Shown one piece after another: positions 11,861 to 22,854 of a stretch of 64,000 nt of DNA. Position 1 is the first letter of the stretch; every line of letters begins with the position of its first letter. Source of the stretch: Hyperoodon ampullatus (Eukaryota; Chordata; Mammalia; Artiodactyla; Ziphiidae). The translations under genes and the position numbers were made by a program. The notes beneath the pieces were generated by a model that searched no databases, had not been told where the DNA came from, and was given only the letters and a program-made list of their open reading frames with translations. The stretch is taken from the NCBI GenBank assembly GCA_949752795.1, contig OX457063.1, positions 72,981,771-73,045,770 on the forward strand. The letters run 5' to 3'.

Positions 11861-13380
11861 TGAATTAATCAGCTTGGCTAGAGTGGAAGTTTAGTGAGGG
11901 GTGGTTGTCTGGGACATAATGCTTGAAAAGAAGGTTGACAGGGAGGTCCTTGAATGCCAGCTTGTAGTGTTGGGACTTTAACAGACCAGAATCAGTAAAC
12001 ACGTGGCACGTGAGCTCACAGCAGCTTCTCCATTGCACGTCTGGAGTGGACATCCCAAACAATGACCTCTCTCTTCCCCACAGAGTTCCAGCCTGATTGG
12101 AGAATCTTTCTCTAGGCTGAGAATCAGTCCGAATCATGTGTTAGGAAGTCTGCACCCATCCCGTCAATACATTTTTAGGAGCAACTTAATATAATTTTAA
12201 TTTCTAAAAAGGACTCCTTAGTCAGTAGGACTTGAGGCATGTTGGTTAGTCAAGAGTATTTATCCAATAATCATTTGATTTACAAACTTTAATGCTACCC
12301 TGAGGTGGAAATTAGAGGCACAAAGAACAAAAGAATGCATCTAAGTACTGAGTATATATCTACCTTTAGGGACAGATATTTCTTTTTGAGGACCATCTCT
12401 TTGAGAATGTATTATAATAGGCATCTTTTTTTTTATTACACTAATTTTTAAAATCTCATCAGATAAGATAACATACATTCAAGGTAAATAAATAGAATTT
12501 TTAAAATGTACCAAATGATAATACATGGTTAAACATAAAATATCACATTTTTTATTTTGAATCTTCTCCAATATCACTGCCACATTTAATTCTGACATTT
12601 TGGATAGTCTTACTAAACATGTCTTGATAGTGGTCAGTGAGGATCTGTGCCTTGACTCAGTGTCATGGGTTACTTGAGTAGGGTGACTGCATATCCTATC
12701 TGTCCAGGATTCTTCATTATTATGAATAGTTCCTTCTTTCACTCTAAAAAGGAGATAGAGTCAGTCTATTTTAAATAATTGTGTACTAATGTTCCTGATG
12801 TAAGTTGGATTTCAACCAAAGAAATGAAGCAAAAATTTACAATTGCATTCAGATTTCCATGGCCTAAATGAGATCTTCTGCTTGGTGAATTTTCATCCTT
12901 CTCTGTCATGAAACTCTAGCTGGAGGAGAAAGTGGTACAAGGGTCAGCAGATACAGTTTATTTAGAACATCTGTCATGATTTTATATCTGTTGCTTCATG
13001 GTGTATGTGTGGCCTGATATGCAGAAGGAATCCTGGGCAGACCATCAAGAAAAGTCACTATTAAAAAAAAAAACAGGGAAAGGACATTCTTCTTTACCAG
13101 AGAAGGCCCAAGAGGTGTGTATGTGGGTGGGTGTTATGTTTGTATGCAGAGAGACAGAGACAAAAGCACAGTCTCGGAGATGTTTCCACCAGTCCCCATC
13201 ATGTCAGTTGACAAAAAGAGACCGAAAATGTACCCAGTGAACTTTGAACAACTTTTTATCTTTGACTCAGAATTTCATTTAGAACTTTATTTTTATTTTA
13301 TATTGTTGGGGGGGCCCCATGATTTCCTACAACATCAAGTACCTCATTTTTTCAAATGTAGGTATTGTAAATCCCTTGTT
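11860..13380. other. Unique sequence
   Basis: No repeat or gene recognised. Overlapping short frames at 12998-13240 and 13117-13416 include a G run near 13308-13314 and look non-coding. Confidence 0.5.
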
Positions 13381-13383
13381 GAT

Positions 13384-13632
13384 TTTATTTTTATATTTAT
13401 TTATATTAAAGTATAGTTGACTTACAATATTATGTTAGTTTCAGGGGTACAATGTAGTGATTGAATATTTTTATAGATTATACTCCATATAAAGTTTTTA
13501 TAAAATATTGGCTATGTTCCCTATGCTGTACATTACATCCTTGTAACTTGTTTATTTTATACCTAGTAGTTTGTACCTCTTAATCCTCTTCACCTATATT
13601 GCCCCTCCCCTCCCCTCTGGTAGACAAGAACC
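13384..13632 (-). mobile_element. L1 3' end fragment, 5'-truncated
   Basis: Reverse-complement L1 3' UTR. It runs from the tail side (TATTAAAGTATAGTTGACTT) through the TTAGTTTCAGGGGTACAATG block to a pyrimidine-rich stretch (CCCCTCCCCTCCCCTCTGG). Only the last 250 bp or so of the element are present. Confidence 0.75.
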
Positions 13633-13721
13633 TAAAAGTGAGCCCATACCTAGGTGCAAAGATATGTTATTAGAATTCTTAAACTAAAAACCTTCCACTT
13701 TGCAATTTTTTATACACACCA

Positions 13722-13927
13722 TTTTTTTTTCTTTTTGCGGTACGCGGCCCTCTCACCGTTGTGGCCTCTCCTGTTGCAGAGCACAGGCTCCGAATGCGCA
13801 GGCTCAGCGGCCATGGCTCACGGGCCCAGCCGCTCTGCGGCACATGGGATCCTCCCAGACCAGGGCACGAACCTATGTCCCTGCATTGGCAGGCAGACTC
13901 TCAACCACTGCGCCACCAAGGAAGCCC
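13722..13927 (-). mobile_element. CHR-2 SINE
   Basis: Complete short CHR in reverse, with T tail on the left and GGAAGCCC on the right. It is flanked by TATACACACCATTTT at 13711-13725 and 13928-13942, an exact 15-bp duplication that overlaps the T tail. Confidence 0.96.
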
Positions 13928-13942
13928 TATACACACCATTTT

Positions 13943-15990
13943 GATAAGTAAGATGATTTGGTTTCAGGCCTTAGCGAAAGAACAAACAGATAATGATGAA
14001 GGGAGTATTACTACTGGCAGACTTAATGATTAACAACAAAACTATCAGTAAACAACTCAAAACACATGGCATTTTAGGGCCCTTTAGTGTAGAGTGGACC
14101 TTGAGGGCATCTTTGTACGACACAATCAAACAGTAAGTGTTATTGATGATACTGATGGAGAGAGTCAAAGACTTAATTATATCTACTCTTCTCAAGAAGG
14201 CAGGAATTTTTAAAGATTTTAGAAAACTCTAAAGTTCTTAAGGAAAAGCAATTTGGTGCGCAAAACACAAATATTAGTATCTGGAAAACTCAGTAAAACA
14301 GAAAGATACAATATCCAATAGATCTCATTAGCAGAGGCAATATTGTCCAGAAATCAATACTAAAGTTAAAGACATACATATGCACTGTCCATTTCTCTTC
14401 ATTTATCTAATAGTACAGATAATATAATTAGCGAGACGCACACATGCATCCAGCCACCCAGCCCCACAAACATACCAACACTAACGCAAGAAGAAAATGT
14501 ATATTTTCTTCTGAATTTGGTTTCAGGAGTGCTCATTGCATCTCAATGTTTGTCATTTCACAGTGCCGCCTGCTCTCTTTTAAAAGCAACTATTAGAGAA
14601 TATGGCACTGAAGTTGATGATTTCATTCTCAAAAAATCCCCTGTCCAAAATATTCATAAGTGCAGGAATCATCTTTTTCTAAAGTTCTAAAACCTGTCTG
14701 TGGTTAAGTCAGAAGCTCCATCCCATTTTACTTTTCAGTAAAAAACAAACATTTATTTACCAGGGTTTTCTGCCTGAATGTACTGTGACTCTCCTGCAGA
14801 AACCAAGTCTGCTTAGCCAGCATCTAGGTTATTCCTTGAGAAATGGCAATAGTATGTTGGGTTTTTTAAATCTGTAGTTAAAGGTCAGTATGTTTTTAAA
14901 AATAATATTTATGGAAATATATATTATATAAAATAAGAAATACAATAAATATATATTATATAAAAATAATTATTATAGCATTTATCTAATTATACATGTG
15001 AAGGAGGAAATGGGTTAATTTTTTAAAAAATGAGGATGAGGAATTGGTTTTTTTCCCTAAATGTGCAAAATATCACAGGGAAGTTTGGGGCTCTGAACAG
15101 TCTTCCTCAAGCACAGGTTTATTTGGCTTGCTTGCACTGCTTCTTATTCCCTATTACCATCTCCTCATTTTTCACTCTTTTTTACTTTTTTCAGTAAACA
15201 GTAGTAGAACAAAAACTTGCCTTTAGTCTTTGAAAAAACTACTAGCAGTAAGAAGATGGGGATAAACTTTCCCACTCTAGGCAATTCTTCCCCACCCCCT
15301 TCCCCCAGTAGATATTTTAAGACTTCACAGAACCTGAGTATTTTTTCTTTTCTTTTTTTTTAAACCTAGTCCAAACCTACTAAAACATTCACCATCCCTG
15401 CTGCCTAATGCATTTATTCATGGCCTATGTATATATTCTCCTCTATAACGTCTTTCTTCATGTCTTCATTTTAATAATATTGCCTATGAGAAAATTGTTG
15501 GATAAATTATTCAATTTTTTTTCTATTATCCAGTATATCTGTGATAAAACTGATAATCTAGCTCAGTAAATACATTTATAATAATTTAAGTTAGTCTTCT
15601 CTTCGTATTTGTCCAACTGCCTGTCTGTCTTTATCTAGCTCTTTATATTCCATTCTCAAGCCTTGGCTAGGATGGACTTGAAGTACTTTGTTTCTGTTTG
15701 TTATATAATGAAGACAAGCTGCTAAGTAGATGCAAATGCTAATTCTGTAGTTTTCATTTCACACGAAATTTCATTAGTGTTAAGTATGGAAAATTAATTA
15801 CTTCTTAATCACAAGTCCACAGAACTTAATCACCAACTACAAATAACTATGTTAAAGGGTAATGCTATGGATTAACCATAAATCAACAAAGCAGGCAAAT
15901 TCTGCATTAAGGCCAAAATCCAAGTGGATACTCATGACCTCTGGTTGCTAGTAAAGAAATAGGTCCAATCTCTTGTGCTAGAACACTATT
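13943..15990. other. Unique AT-rich sequence
   Basis: Mostly unassigned. An AT-rich patch has a perfect 19-bp direct repeat (AAATATATATTATATAAAA) at 14915-14933 and 14947-14965. No coding signal. Confidence 0.5.
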
Positions 15991-15994
15991 TTTC

Positions 15995-16150
15995 AAGTAT
16001 TTATTCTTTCATTCAACAATTTTTTTTTGGTACTTTCTTTGAGCTAGACTCAGGGGATAAAATAGTGCTAAAATAGTCTCTGCCCTCAGAAAGTTTACAG
16101 CTGGCTAGTGAATCTAGTCAAGTGAAAAGAGCGGGATTAACACTTTGATG
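15995..16150 (-). mobile_element. L2 3' end fragment
   Basis: Follows the reverse-complement L2 terminus: TTTCATTCAACAATTTTTT, then GAGCTAGACTCAGGGGATAAAATAGTGCTAAAA, then CTCTGCCCTCAGAAAGTTTACAG. Heavily diverged, as expected for this ancient LINE. Confidence 0.6.
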
Positions 16151-16995
16151 AGTGGTAGTTACAGATATTTTGGAAGGGTAACAGAAAAAGTTGCTAGCCG
16201 AGCTACTTGTGAAGGTTCATGGGACCAAGGGATGTTAAGAAGAAACCCTAAAGTCAATATTTACTCATATCTTTCCTTGTTTATCTTTTGTCTGCCCTCT
16301 GCAGTGGGACTTAATATTTTATTGAGTGGCTAAAGCAGTGATGTTCTGGAGTCTTCATACTGGCTGGCAGCTGGTGGAGAGCCAACTGTTAGCATCTCTT
16401 CCAACTCTGTATTCAGTGACATCATGTTGGTTAGTCACTTGAATTTGGTGATGGTAACAGTATTTATACCATGGGAATTGGCAAATGCTACAAAGCAAGG
16501 TTTAAAATAAATTCCTCCAAAGAGCAGGTTGTTAAACATTTATCAACATACCACCTGCCAAGGGAATGCAGAATTCCTTGATTCTACTGGAAAATTTAGT
16601 GGAGGATAATGATACAGGATAGTTTTTTTTTTTTCCCCCAATGTTAGTAAGGTAAGGTCCCTGATAAAGCAGAGATTAGAACTATGAGTAAGACACTATC
16701 CCTGCCTTCTTAGAAATTACAACAGGAAGGATAAGACAAGTCATCAATCACTGTATGTCAAGATTAAATCAGTTTAAAAAGTTCAAGGGAAGAGAGGAGG
16801 GCTAGAAGGACTGCTCTAACAATACATTTCAGTGGTTTGGTCCATGGATTGTTGAGTCATCGGGGCCCCACAATTACTGTCATGTAACGTCTGTGGGTCA
16901 CTCAGGCAAAAGTGGTGTTGTTTCGGGGTATGAAGTTTCTCAGAGTTTATCAACCTTCCTTCCTTCTGTGGGGATGCTACCCGGTGTCGGCAGTA
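16150..16995. other. Unique sequence
   Basis: Nothing assigned. A T-then-C run occurs at 16623-16639. The frame at 16145-16333 has no support. Confidence 0.45.
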
Positions 16996-17036
16996 GAAAT
17001 AGACAATGTAACACAGTGTCTAAGAATGTTGGCATA

Positions 17037-17962
17037 ACAAACACATGAAAGGATGCTCAACATCACTAATCATTAGAGAAATGCAGATCAAAACTGCAAT
17101 GAAGTATCACCTCATACCGGTCAGAATGGCCATCATCAAAAAATCTACAAACAATAAATGCTGGAGAGGGTGTGGAGAAAAGGGAACCCTCTTGCACTGT
17201 TGGTGGGGATGTAAATTGATATAGCCACTGTGGAGAACAGTATGGAGCTTCATTAAAAAACTAAAAATGGAATGACCATATGACCCAGCAATCCCACTAC
17301 TGGGCTTATACCCTGAGAAAACCATAATTCAACAAGAGTCATGTACCGCAAGGTTCATTGCAGCACTATTTACAATAGCCAGGACATGGAAGCAACCTAA
17401 GTGTCCATCGACAGATGAATGGTTAAAGATGATGTGGCACATATATACAATGGGATATTACTCAGCCACAAAAAGGAACGAAATTGAGTTATTTGTAATG
17501 AGGTGGATGGACCTAGAGTCTGTCCTACAGAGTGAAGTCAGTCAGAAAGAGAAAAACAAATACCGTATGCTAACACATGCATATGAAATCAAAAAAAAAA
17601 ATGGTTCTGAAGAACCTAGGGGCAGGACAGGAATAAAGACACAGATATAGAGAATGGACTTGAGGACACAGGGAGGGGGAAGGGTAAGCTAGGACGAAGT
17701 GAGAGAGTGGCATGGACATTTATACACTACCAAATGTAAAATAGATAGCTAGTGGGAAGCAGCCACATAGCACAGGGAGATCAGCTCAGTGCTCTGTGAC
17801 CACCTAGAGGGGTGGGATAGAGAGGGTGGGAGGGAGATGCAAGAGGGAGGGGATATAAGGATATATGTATACATATAGCTGATTCACTTTTTTATACAGC
17901 AGAAACTAACACAACATTGTAGAGCAACTGTACTCCAATAAAGACGTTTAAAAAATAAATAA
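17037..17962 (+). mobile_element. 5'-truncated cetartiodactyl L1
   Basis: Begins inside the 3' part of ORF2 (ACAAACACATGAAAGGATGC). It passes through the ORF2 C-terminal region (TGGAGAGGGTGTGGAGAAAA; the frame at 17429-17650 is its degraded end), then the 3' UTR, and ends ACTCCAATAAAGACGTTTAAAAAATAAATAAA. The reading frame is broken by frameshifts and stops. There is no duplicated target directly after this A-rich end. The matching flank lies 300 bp further on, after a second A tail. Confidence 0.88.
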
Positions 17963-18097
17963 AGTACATGGGAGGATGTGCGTAGGTTACATGCAAATAC
18001 TACACCATTTTATATAAGGGACTTGAGCATCTGCAGATTTTGGTATCAATAGAGGATCCTGGAACCAATCCCCCACAGATACAGAGGGACAACTGTA
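17963..18097 (-). mobile_element. Tigger-family (MER8-like) DNA transposon fragment
   Basis: Ends at 18097 in GAGGGACAACTGTA, the inverted-repeat end of the family. It contains GAACCAATCCCCCACAGATA and TATATAAGGGACTTGAGCATC. The inner part (GTGCGTAGGTTACATGCAAATAC) is the reverse complement of the related copy near 58270, so the two support each other. The family name is from recognition only. Confidence 0.65.
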
Positions 18098-18109
18098 CGG
18101 AGAGAGATG

Positions 18110-18250
18110 ATGGTAAATAAATAGGACAAAAAAATGTAATCAACTGGTAAATCTGGGTAACAGTTCATAGGAGCTCTTACTAATTTTGCAACTTTTCTGG
18201 AAGTTTGAAATCATAGCAAAATAAAAAGTTTTCAAAACACTATAAAAAAA
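18110..18250 (+). mobile_element. Old L1 3' terminus
   Basis: GGTAACAGTTCATAGGAGCTC, then TTTGCAACTTTTCTGGAAGTT, then AAATCATAGCAAAATAAAAAG is the familiar end of old mammalian L1s. It is probably carried here as part of the transduced segment. Confidence 0.6.
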
Positions 18251-18451
18251 AAGAAAAATGTTGGCATAGGCCTCTGAATGCCTTGGTTTAAATATTACTA
18301 TGCAATACTGGGAAAGTTACATAAACTCTGTGTGATTCAGATTCCTCTTTCTTAAAATTGGAATAGTAATAGTACTTAACTCATAGAGGTTTTATTGAGA
18401 TTAAATTAATTAAAGTGTGAAAGCACTCAGGGCCTGCCTACCATATCATGC

Positions 18452-19025
18452 ATACTTTGATGTTTTTTATTGTCTTTATTAACACATACTCACAAGGACT
18501 GGCAGCTTCCCCAAAATGGGTTAGGCATGATCTGATCCTATCATTCCAAACACTTTTAAGAACTCCCAGAAGGCATTGCTAATCTTTGAGCTTGACAGAC
18601 ATGAAGATTAACCATAGAATTTTGGACATTTGCCCAATTCCTCTACAATTAACCCTGAATATTTGTGATACTGTCTTCGTCTTTTACTAATATTATGAAC
18701 AGATACAGTAGATATGATTTCTCTTATACTGTTAGATTTACCTAATCAATGATAAGGGAATCACAGATCTGAAAATACAGTGAAGTTGACCTCATAAAAC
18801 GAGGTTCTAAAGAAAGATAAATTTGAAATGTCTTTGGAAGGATATAAACACTTAAAAATAGACATAAGACCTTTCCTTTCTCTCACCGGTCATGGAATTA
18901 TTCACACCTGTCAGTTCCTATGTACTCTTTGTTCAAAAGCAATAGGAAAAAAGCAACCTTTGAACACAGATTTGCTTATTACCTCACTTACCGTCCTACT
19001 TCTAGTCTTCCAGGAATCCCATTGT
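18452..19025. other. Unique sequence
   Basis: Nothing recognised. The frame at 18828-19163 runs into the following SINE and is not a gene. Confidence 0.5.
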
Positions 19026-19038
19026 AAGGCCTTGCTCA

Positions 19039-19416
19039 GGACTTCCCTGGTGGTGCAGTGGTTAAGAATCCGCCTGCCAATGCAGGGGACACAGGTTCAA
19101 GCACTGGTCTGGGAAGATCCTTCATGCCACGGAGCAGCTAAGCCTGAGCGCCACAACTACTGAGCCTGTGCTCTAGAGCCCATGAGCCACAACTACTGAG
19201 CCCACATGCCACAACTACTGAAGCCACACGACTAGAGGCCGTGCTATGCAACAAGAGAAGCCACTGCAATGAGAAGCCCGCTCACCACAATGATGAGTAG
19301 CCCCCGCTCACCGCAACTAAAGAAAGCCCGCGCACAGCAACAAAGACCTGACACAACCAAAAAAAAAAATTAATTAATTAATTATTTTAAAAGTCTTTAT
19401 CTTGAAAAAAAAAAAA
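19039..19416 (+). mobile_element. CHR-1 type SINE
   Basis: Full-length long CHR with head GGACTTCCCTGGTGGTGCAG, the CCACAACTACTGAGCC repeats, a TTAATTAATTAATT patch and an A tail. Target duplications are AAGGCCTTGCTCA at 19026-19038 and AAGGCCTTGTTCA at 19417-19429. Confidence 0.95.
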
Positions 19417-19429
19417 AAGGCCTTGTTCA

Positions 19430-20260
19430 TGGCCAGAGATATGACAGGAGCTGGAATCATTTCTGAGATATAATGTAGGCATTTATGATGATTAGTTAAT
19501 CATTTATACAACTTCTTGAAAAGGAAAACTTGCTGTACAAGGACTAAATCCAGAACCATAAATCACCTCTGTAAAGTGTGCAACTATTCACTCATTCATG
19601 GAGTGATGCTTGATTAGAGGATGGGAAGAAGAAAAAGTGAGCAGAGTTCTTCTGTGCGGTTTTTAAAATCCTGCACTGTTGCACTAAACCCAAATTAGCC
19701 CTAGGAATATACATGGATGCCATGGTACAGACACTGGTGTGAAAAACAGAGGACCTGTGTCGGGTTCCAGGGATGGCATTGAAGGTGGCAATATCAGCAC
19801 TCAGGGATCCAGGCTACCCTGCCCTGACCACCACTTCGATCAATCAAGACAATACCACTTCAGTTGATCTTACAGATTAAATATTTACAAGTTTTCCATG
19901 TTGGCTATATGCATTTTTTTTGAAAAAGGATCACTGGTTAAAAGTTGAAAACTATTAAACTAGTTCAGCCTTAAAGATTGGAGACTCTTCTTTACACCTT
20001 TCCCATCACTAGTTTAGGATGTGATACTTCATTTTATCAACAAAATTAGCTCATACTACTTAGATTACTTTGACTCATAATTGCTTAAAGCATAGATTAC
20101 TATATAAAACTTTGATGTAATACAAAAAATAGAAGGTGACTATTCAGTAGGGTTGAGATCTTCTCAATACTTTAAATGCTACAGGGTAACAAAGGAAAAA
20201 TATTAACTCCTATAGTTTTAAGGGATCATTCCTTTAATTCCCTTTTCCCATCCAAGGTGG
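19430..20260. other. Unique sequence
   Basis: No repeat or gene recognised. Confidence 0.45.
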
Positions 20261-20261
20261 T

Positions 20262-20395
20262 TAATAACAGAACTTTATACTGGAAAGTACCTTAAGAAAC
20301 CTGTCATTTTACAGATGAGTGACCAGAGGGTTTCAGAGTTGATTGAGGAGGTATTCTATGTCCCGTGTTCTTTCCACTGTACCATATGGTTTTGC
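20262..20395 (-). mobile_element. MIR-type ancient SINE fragment
   Basis: ACTGGAAAGTACCTTAAGAAA, then CATTTTACAGATGAGTGACC, then GTTCTTTCCACTGTACCATA follows the reverse-complement order of a MIR-class SINE. Strongly diverged. Confidence 0.45.
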
Positions 20396-20456
20396 CAAAG
20401 AGTAAATATACAAGCTATCTGAAGCAACCAACTGGAGATTCTTAATCACAATTTTT

Positions 20457-20545
20457 GTTCCTTTCTCTCTGTGCCTGTCTTTCTTTCTCTCTTCCTTCTC
20501 TTTCCTCCTTCTTTCTCTTTCTTGCTCTCTTCTCTCTCTCTTGCT
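20457..20545. repeat. Polypyrimidine (CT-rich) low-complexity tract
   Basis: About 90 bases of nearly pure C/T with TTTCT and CTCTCT units. The opposing short frames here, including one rich in Arg, Glu and Lys on the minus strand, are artefacts of this composition. Confidence 0.85.
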
Positions 20546-21480
20546 TTCATTCATTTGCTAAACAATTTTTTGAAACGCTACAAGGGAGCCCAGCACTGGG
20601 AATTTGCAGTTATATAAAAAGATCTGGTACTTGTCTTATAAGAATATACAGCTTGGAAGAGGAAATAGACAAGTAAACTGCTTACATGAGTATGGAGTGT
20701 TAGGTCCTATGGAGAAATATTCAAGGGTGCTGTTGAAGCAAGAGGCAAGACTTTTAAATCGGAGAAACAGTTAGGGATGGTCATGGAGGAAGCAGCAGTT
20801 GGAGTGTGTGTCTTGAAGAATTAATAGAAATTAAGTAGACAGAAGGTGTGTATGGGCCTGTGTGTGTGTGTGTGGGGGGGGATGTGAGCTGTGGAGGGAG
20901 TATTCTAGTAGAAGAAAAAAGACACAGATGCCCAAAACGGGTGATGCATTGGAGTATCTGCAAGAATTTCAGTAAGCGTGGATGGAGGGAGGTATGTCAG
21001 AAAGGAGTGTTGGGAGATGAGAGCTGTAGAAGGCCAGAAACATCATGAGAGATCTTCTAGAGAACGTTTACAAGTATGAATTTTTTTTTTTTTTTTTCGG
21101 TACGCGGGCCTCTCACCGTTGTGGCCTCTCCCGTTGCGGAGCACAGGCTCCGGACGCGCAGGCTCAGCAGCATGGCTCACGGGCCCAGCCGCTCCACGGC
21201 ATGTGGGATCTTCCCGGACCGGGGCACGAACCCGTGTCCCCTGCATCGGCAGGCGGACTCTCAACCACTGTGCCACCAGGGAAGCCCTACAAATATGAAT
21301 TTTGCCCTAAAATGTTATAATGCAACAGATAGCTGTTGATCAGGGGGATGCCATCCTCAGGCCTGGATCCTAGAAAATAACTGGCAGGACTGTGTGGAGA
21401 GGCTGGCAGAGGCCAGTCCTGAGATGGCAGAACCATTAAGGATGTGCTTCCAGTAATCCAGGAGAAGGAAATGAGAGCTG
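20545..21480 (-). mobile_element. L2 remnant, interrupted by CHR-2
   Basis: Starts with an L2 terminus pattern (TTCATTCATTTGCTAAACA), then GGGAGCCCAGCACTGGGAATT and GATCTGGTACTTGTCTTATA. It continues through the purine-rich part typical of reverse L2 (GGAGAAACAGTTAGGGATGG; AGTAATCCAGGAGAAGGAAATGAGAG near 21452). A TG run then G run lies at 20859-20880. The CHR-2 at 21085 splits it. Confidence 0.5.
21085..21287 (-). mobile_element. CHR-2 SINE
   Basis: Reverse-oriented complete short CHR. Flanks TACAAGTATGAATTTT (21069-21084) and TACAAATATGAATTTT (21288-21303) are a 16-bp duplication with one mismatch. Confidence 0.96.
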
Positions 21481-21484
21481 TAGC

Positions 21485-22150
21485 ACATACTAGGGAGAAC
21501 TGACATCAGGAAATAAATCTGACTAATCAATTAACAATTAACCTTGACTTTACCTGAAGGGTTTAAGAAAAATACATGGTAAGAAATAGATTATTTTGGT
21601 CCTCCCAGGGATCTGGCTACACTTGACAGTAAAGATCAAAATCCTAATTCTGCATTTCTACACCTAACAAATATTCCCACAATTTCTGTGACATTAAATT
21701 CAGCAAATGTTTCCAGGAGAGTTAAATATAGTATTCTGTTTGGTTGGTTTGTTTGTTTCTTGGACAGAGAGCAGAGTAATTGTGATGCTTTGACCTCTCT
21801 CTACATGTTGGGTATGTTTTTATCATTCTGGAGTCATTTTAATACTATCTAAATTCAGTTTTGCAAAAACTCCCTAGAAAAGGATAAAATTTAGTTCAGG
21901 AAGGAGACTCACATCCATCAGATTAATTGAAATGGTCAATATATTTATTATTTAGAACCAGCTACACATTCTGCAGTGAGCTATAGGGGAGTGGATATGG
22001 ATGTGAGAAAGGACCTGTGTTAAAAATTATAGAAAGAGAAAGAGCTTATTTTGTTAAAACCAATGGCTATGACTGTCACACACAAAAGTGGATCTGAACA
22101 TACTTTTATTTTATTTATTTTACTTGAAATACTCAGTTGAATCACAGAGC
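21485..22150. other. Unique sequence
   Basis: Nothing recognised beyond a short TTGGTTGGTTTGTTTG patch near 21740-21757. Confidence 0.45.
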
Positions 22151-22344
22151 CAGTGTTTCTCAGATTGTGGTGCCAGGATCCGTAGCTTCAGCCTCACTTG
22201 GGAACCTGTTAGAAAAGCAAATTCTGAAATTCCATTTCAGACTTACTGAAACAGAAACTCTGTGGGGCAAGAGAGGTAGTAATTTGGATTTTAGCAAGCC
22301 TGAGAGGAGGTTCTGATGCACAACAAAGTTTGAAAACCACCATG
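22151..22344 (+). mobile_element. MER5A-like hAT MITE
   Basis: Starts CAGTGTTTCTCAGATTGTGG and ends AAAGTTTGAAAACCACCATG, diverged hAT-type inverted ends. In between are GGGAACCTGTTAGAAAAGCA and CTGAAACAGAAACTCTGTGG, in the order of MER5A. About 190 bp, close to the full length of this non-autonomous element. Confidence 0.8.
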
Positions 22345-22355
22345 CTTGAGCTATT

Positions 22356-22540
22356 ACCATCGTGATTAAGAGCGTGGACTCCAGAATCAGACAGATCTCC
22401 AAATTATGGCTCTGCCACTAAATAGATGTGATCTTGGGCAATTTATTTAACTTCTCTAAACTTTAGTTTCCTCATTTTTAAAATGGGAATAAACGTATTT
22501 CCTACTGCATAGGGTAGTTGTAGAGACCCAATGAAATGAT
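22356..22540 (+). mobile_element. MIR SINE
   Basis: GTGATTAAGAGCGTGGACTCC, then TATGGCTCTGCCACTAAATA, then GATCTTGGGCAATTTATTTAA, then TTTCCTCATTTTTAAAATGG: near-complete MIR order including the conserved core. Confidence 0.85.
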
Positions 22541-22695
22541 GCATTCATTGACTCATTCATTCATTGATTCTGTACTTACTCATTGGGCATCTGTATCCTC
22601 CCAGGCACTCTCTCAGTCACTGGAGGTTTAATGGTGAATAAAAGAGACAAAGTCTTTACCTGGGAGACAGGGAGATACACATTCCAATGCGTTAC
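22541..22695 (-). mobile_element. L2 3' end fragment
   Basis: GCATTCATTGACTCATTCATTC, then CTCCCAGGCACTCTCTCAGTC, then GGTGAATAAAAGAGACAAAG and TTACCTGGGAGACAGGGAG match the reverse L2 terminus. It directly abuts the MIR. Confidence 0.65.
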
Positions 22696-22854
22696 ATGTG
22701 TGGCGACGCAGCATCATGTTTATCTAGTGCACCAAAATTTCTCAGTAAATGTTATTTGTGATGAGTATTAGCTAATTGTTCCTTTGAATTGGAATTCAAA
22801 AGCAATGCCATTTTCAATTTACTCAATTCAGCTTTTCCAAACATTGTTAAGATC

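Larger units (their letters stand above)
17963..18256 (+). mobile_element. Putative L1 3'-transduced segment (Tigger piece plus L1M tail)
   Basis: Non-L1 sequence between the internal L1 A-rich end and a second A tail (18235-18258). It contains a reverse-oriented Tigger-family fragment, then the 3' end of an old L1 (TTTTGCAACTTTTCTGGAAG, then CAAAATAAAAAG, which supplies an AATAAA signal). The flanks of the whole block duplicate AATGTTGGCATA (17025-17036 and 18257-18268). That is the layout expected of read-through past a weak L1 polyadenylation site. Confidence 0.5.
17000..18450 (+). mobile_element. MIR SINE split by a later L1 insertion
   Basis: The MIR head (ACACAGTGTCTAAGAATGTTGGCATA) ends near 17036. 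The same element resumes after 18256 with GGCCTCTGAATGCC and runs through the TACTGGGAAAGTTAC core to about 18450. Joining the two pieces restores a continuous MIR pattern, which identifies 17037-18256 as inserted DNA. Confidence 0.7.

Noticed and set aside
13654..14033. Three overlapping plus-strand frames with similar peptides
   Set aside because: All three are readings of the CHR-2 SINE at 13722; the same peptides recur at every CHR-2 in the window.
20333..20554. Arg/Glu/Lys-rich minus-strand peptide resembling a splicing-factor tail
   Set aside because: Produced entirely by the CT-rich low-complexity tract at 20457-20545.
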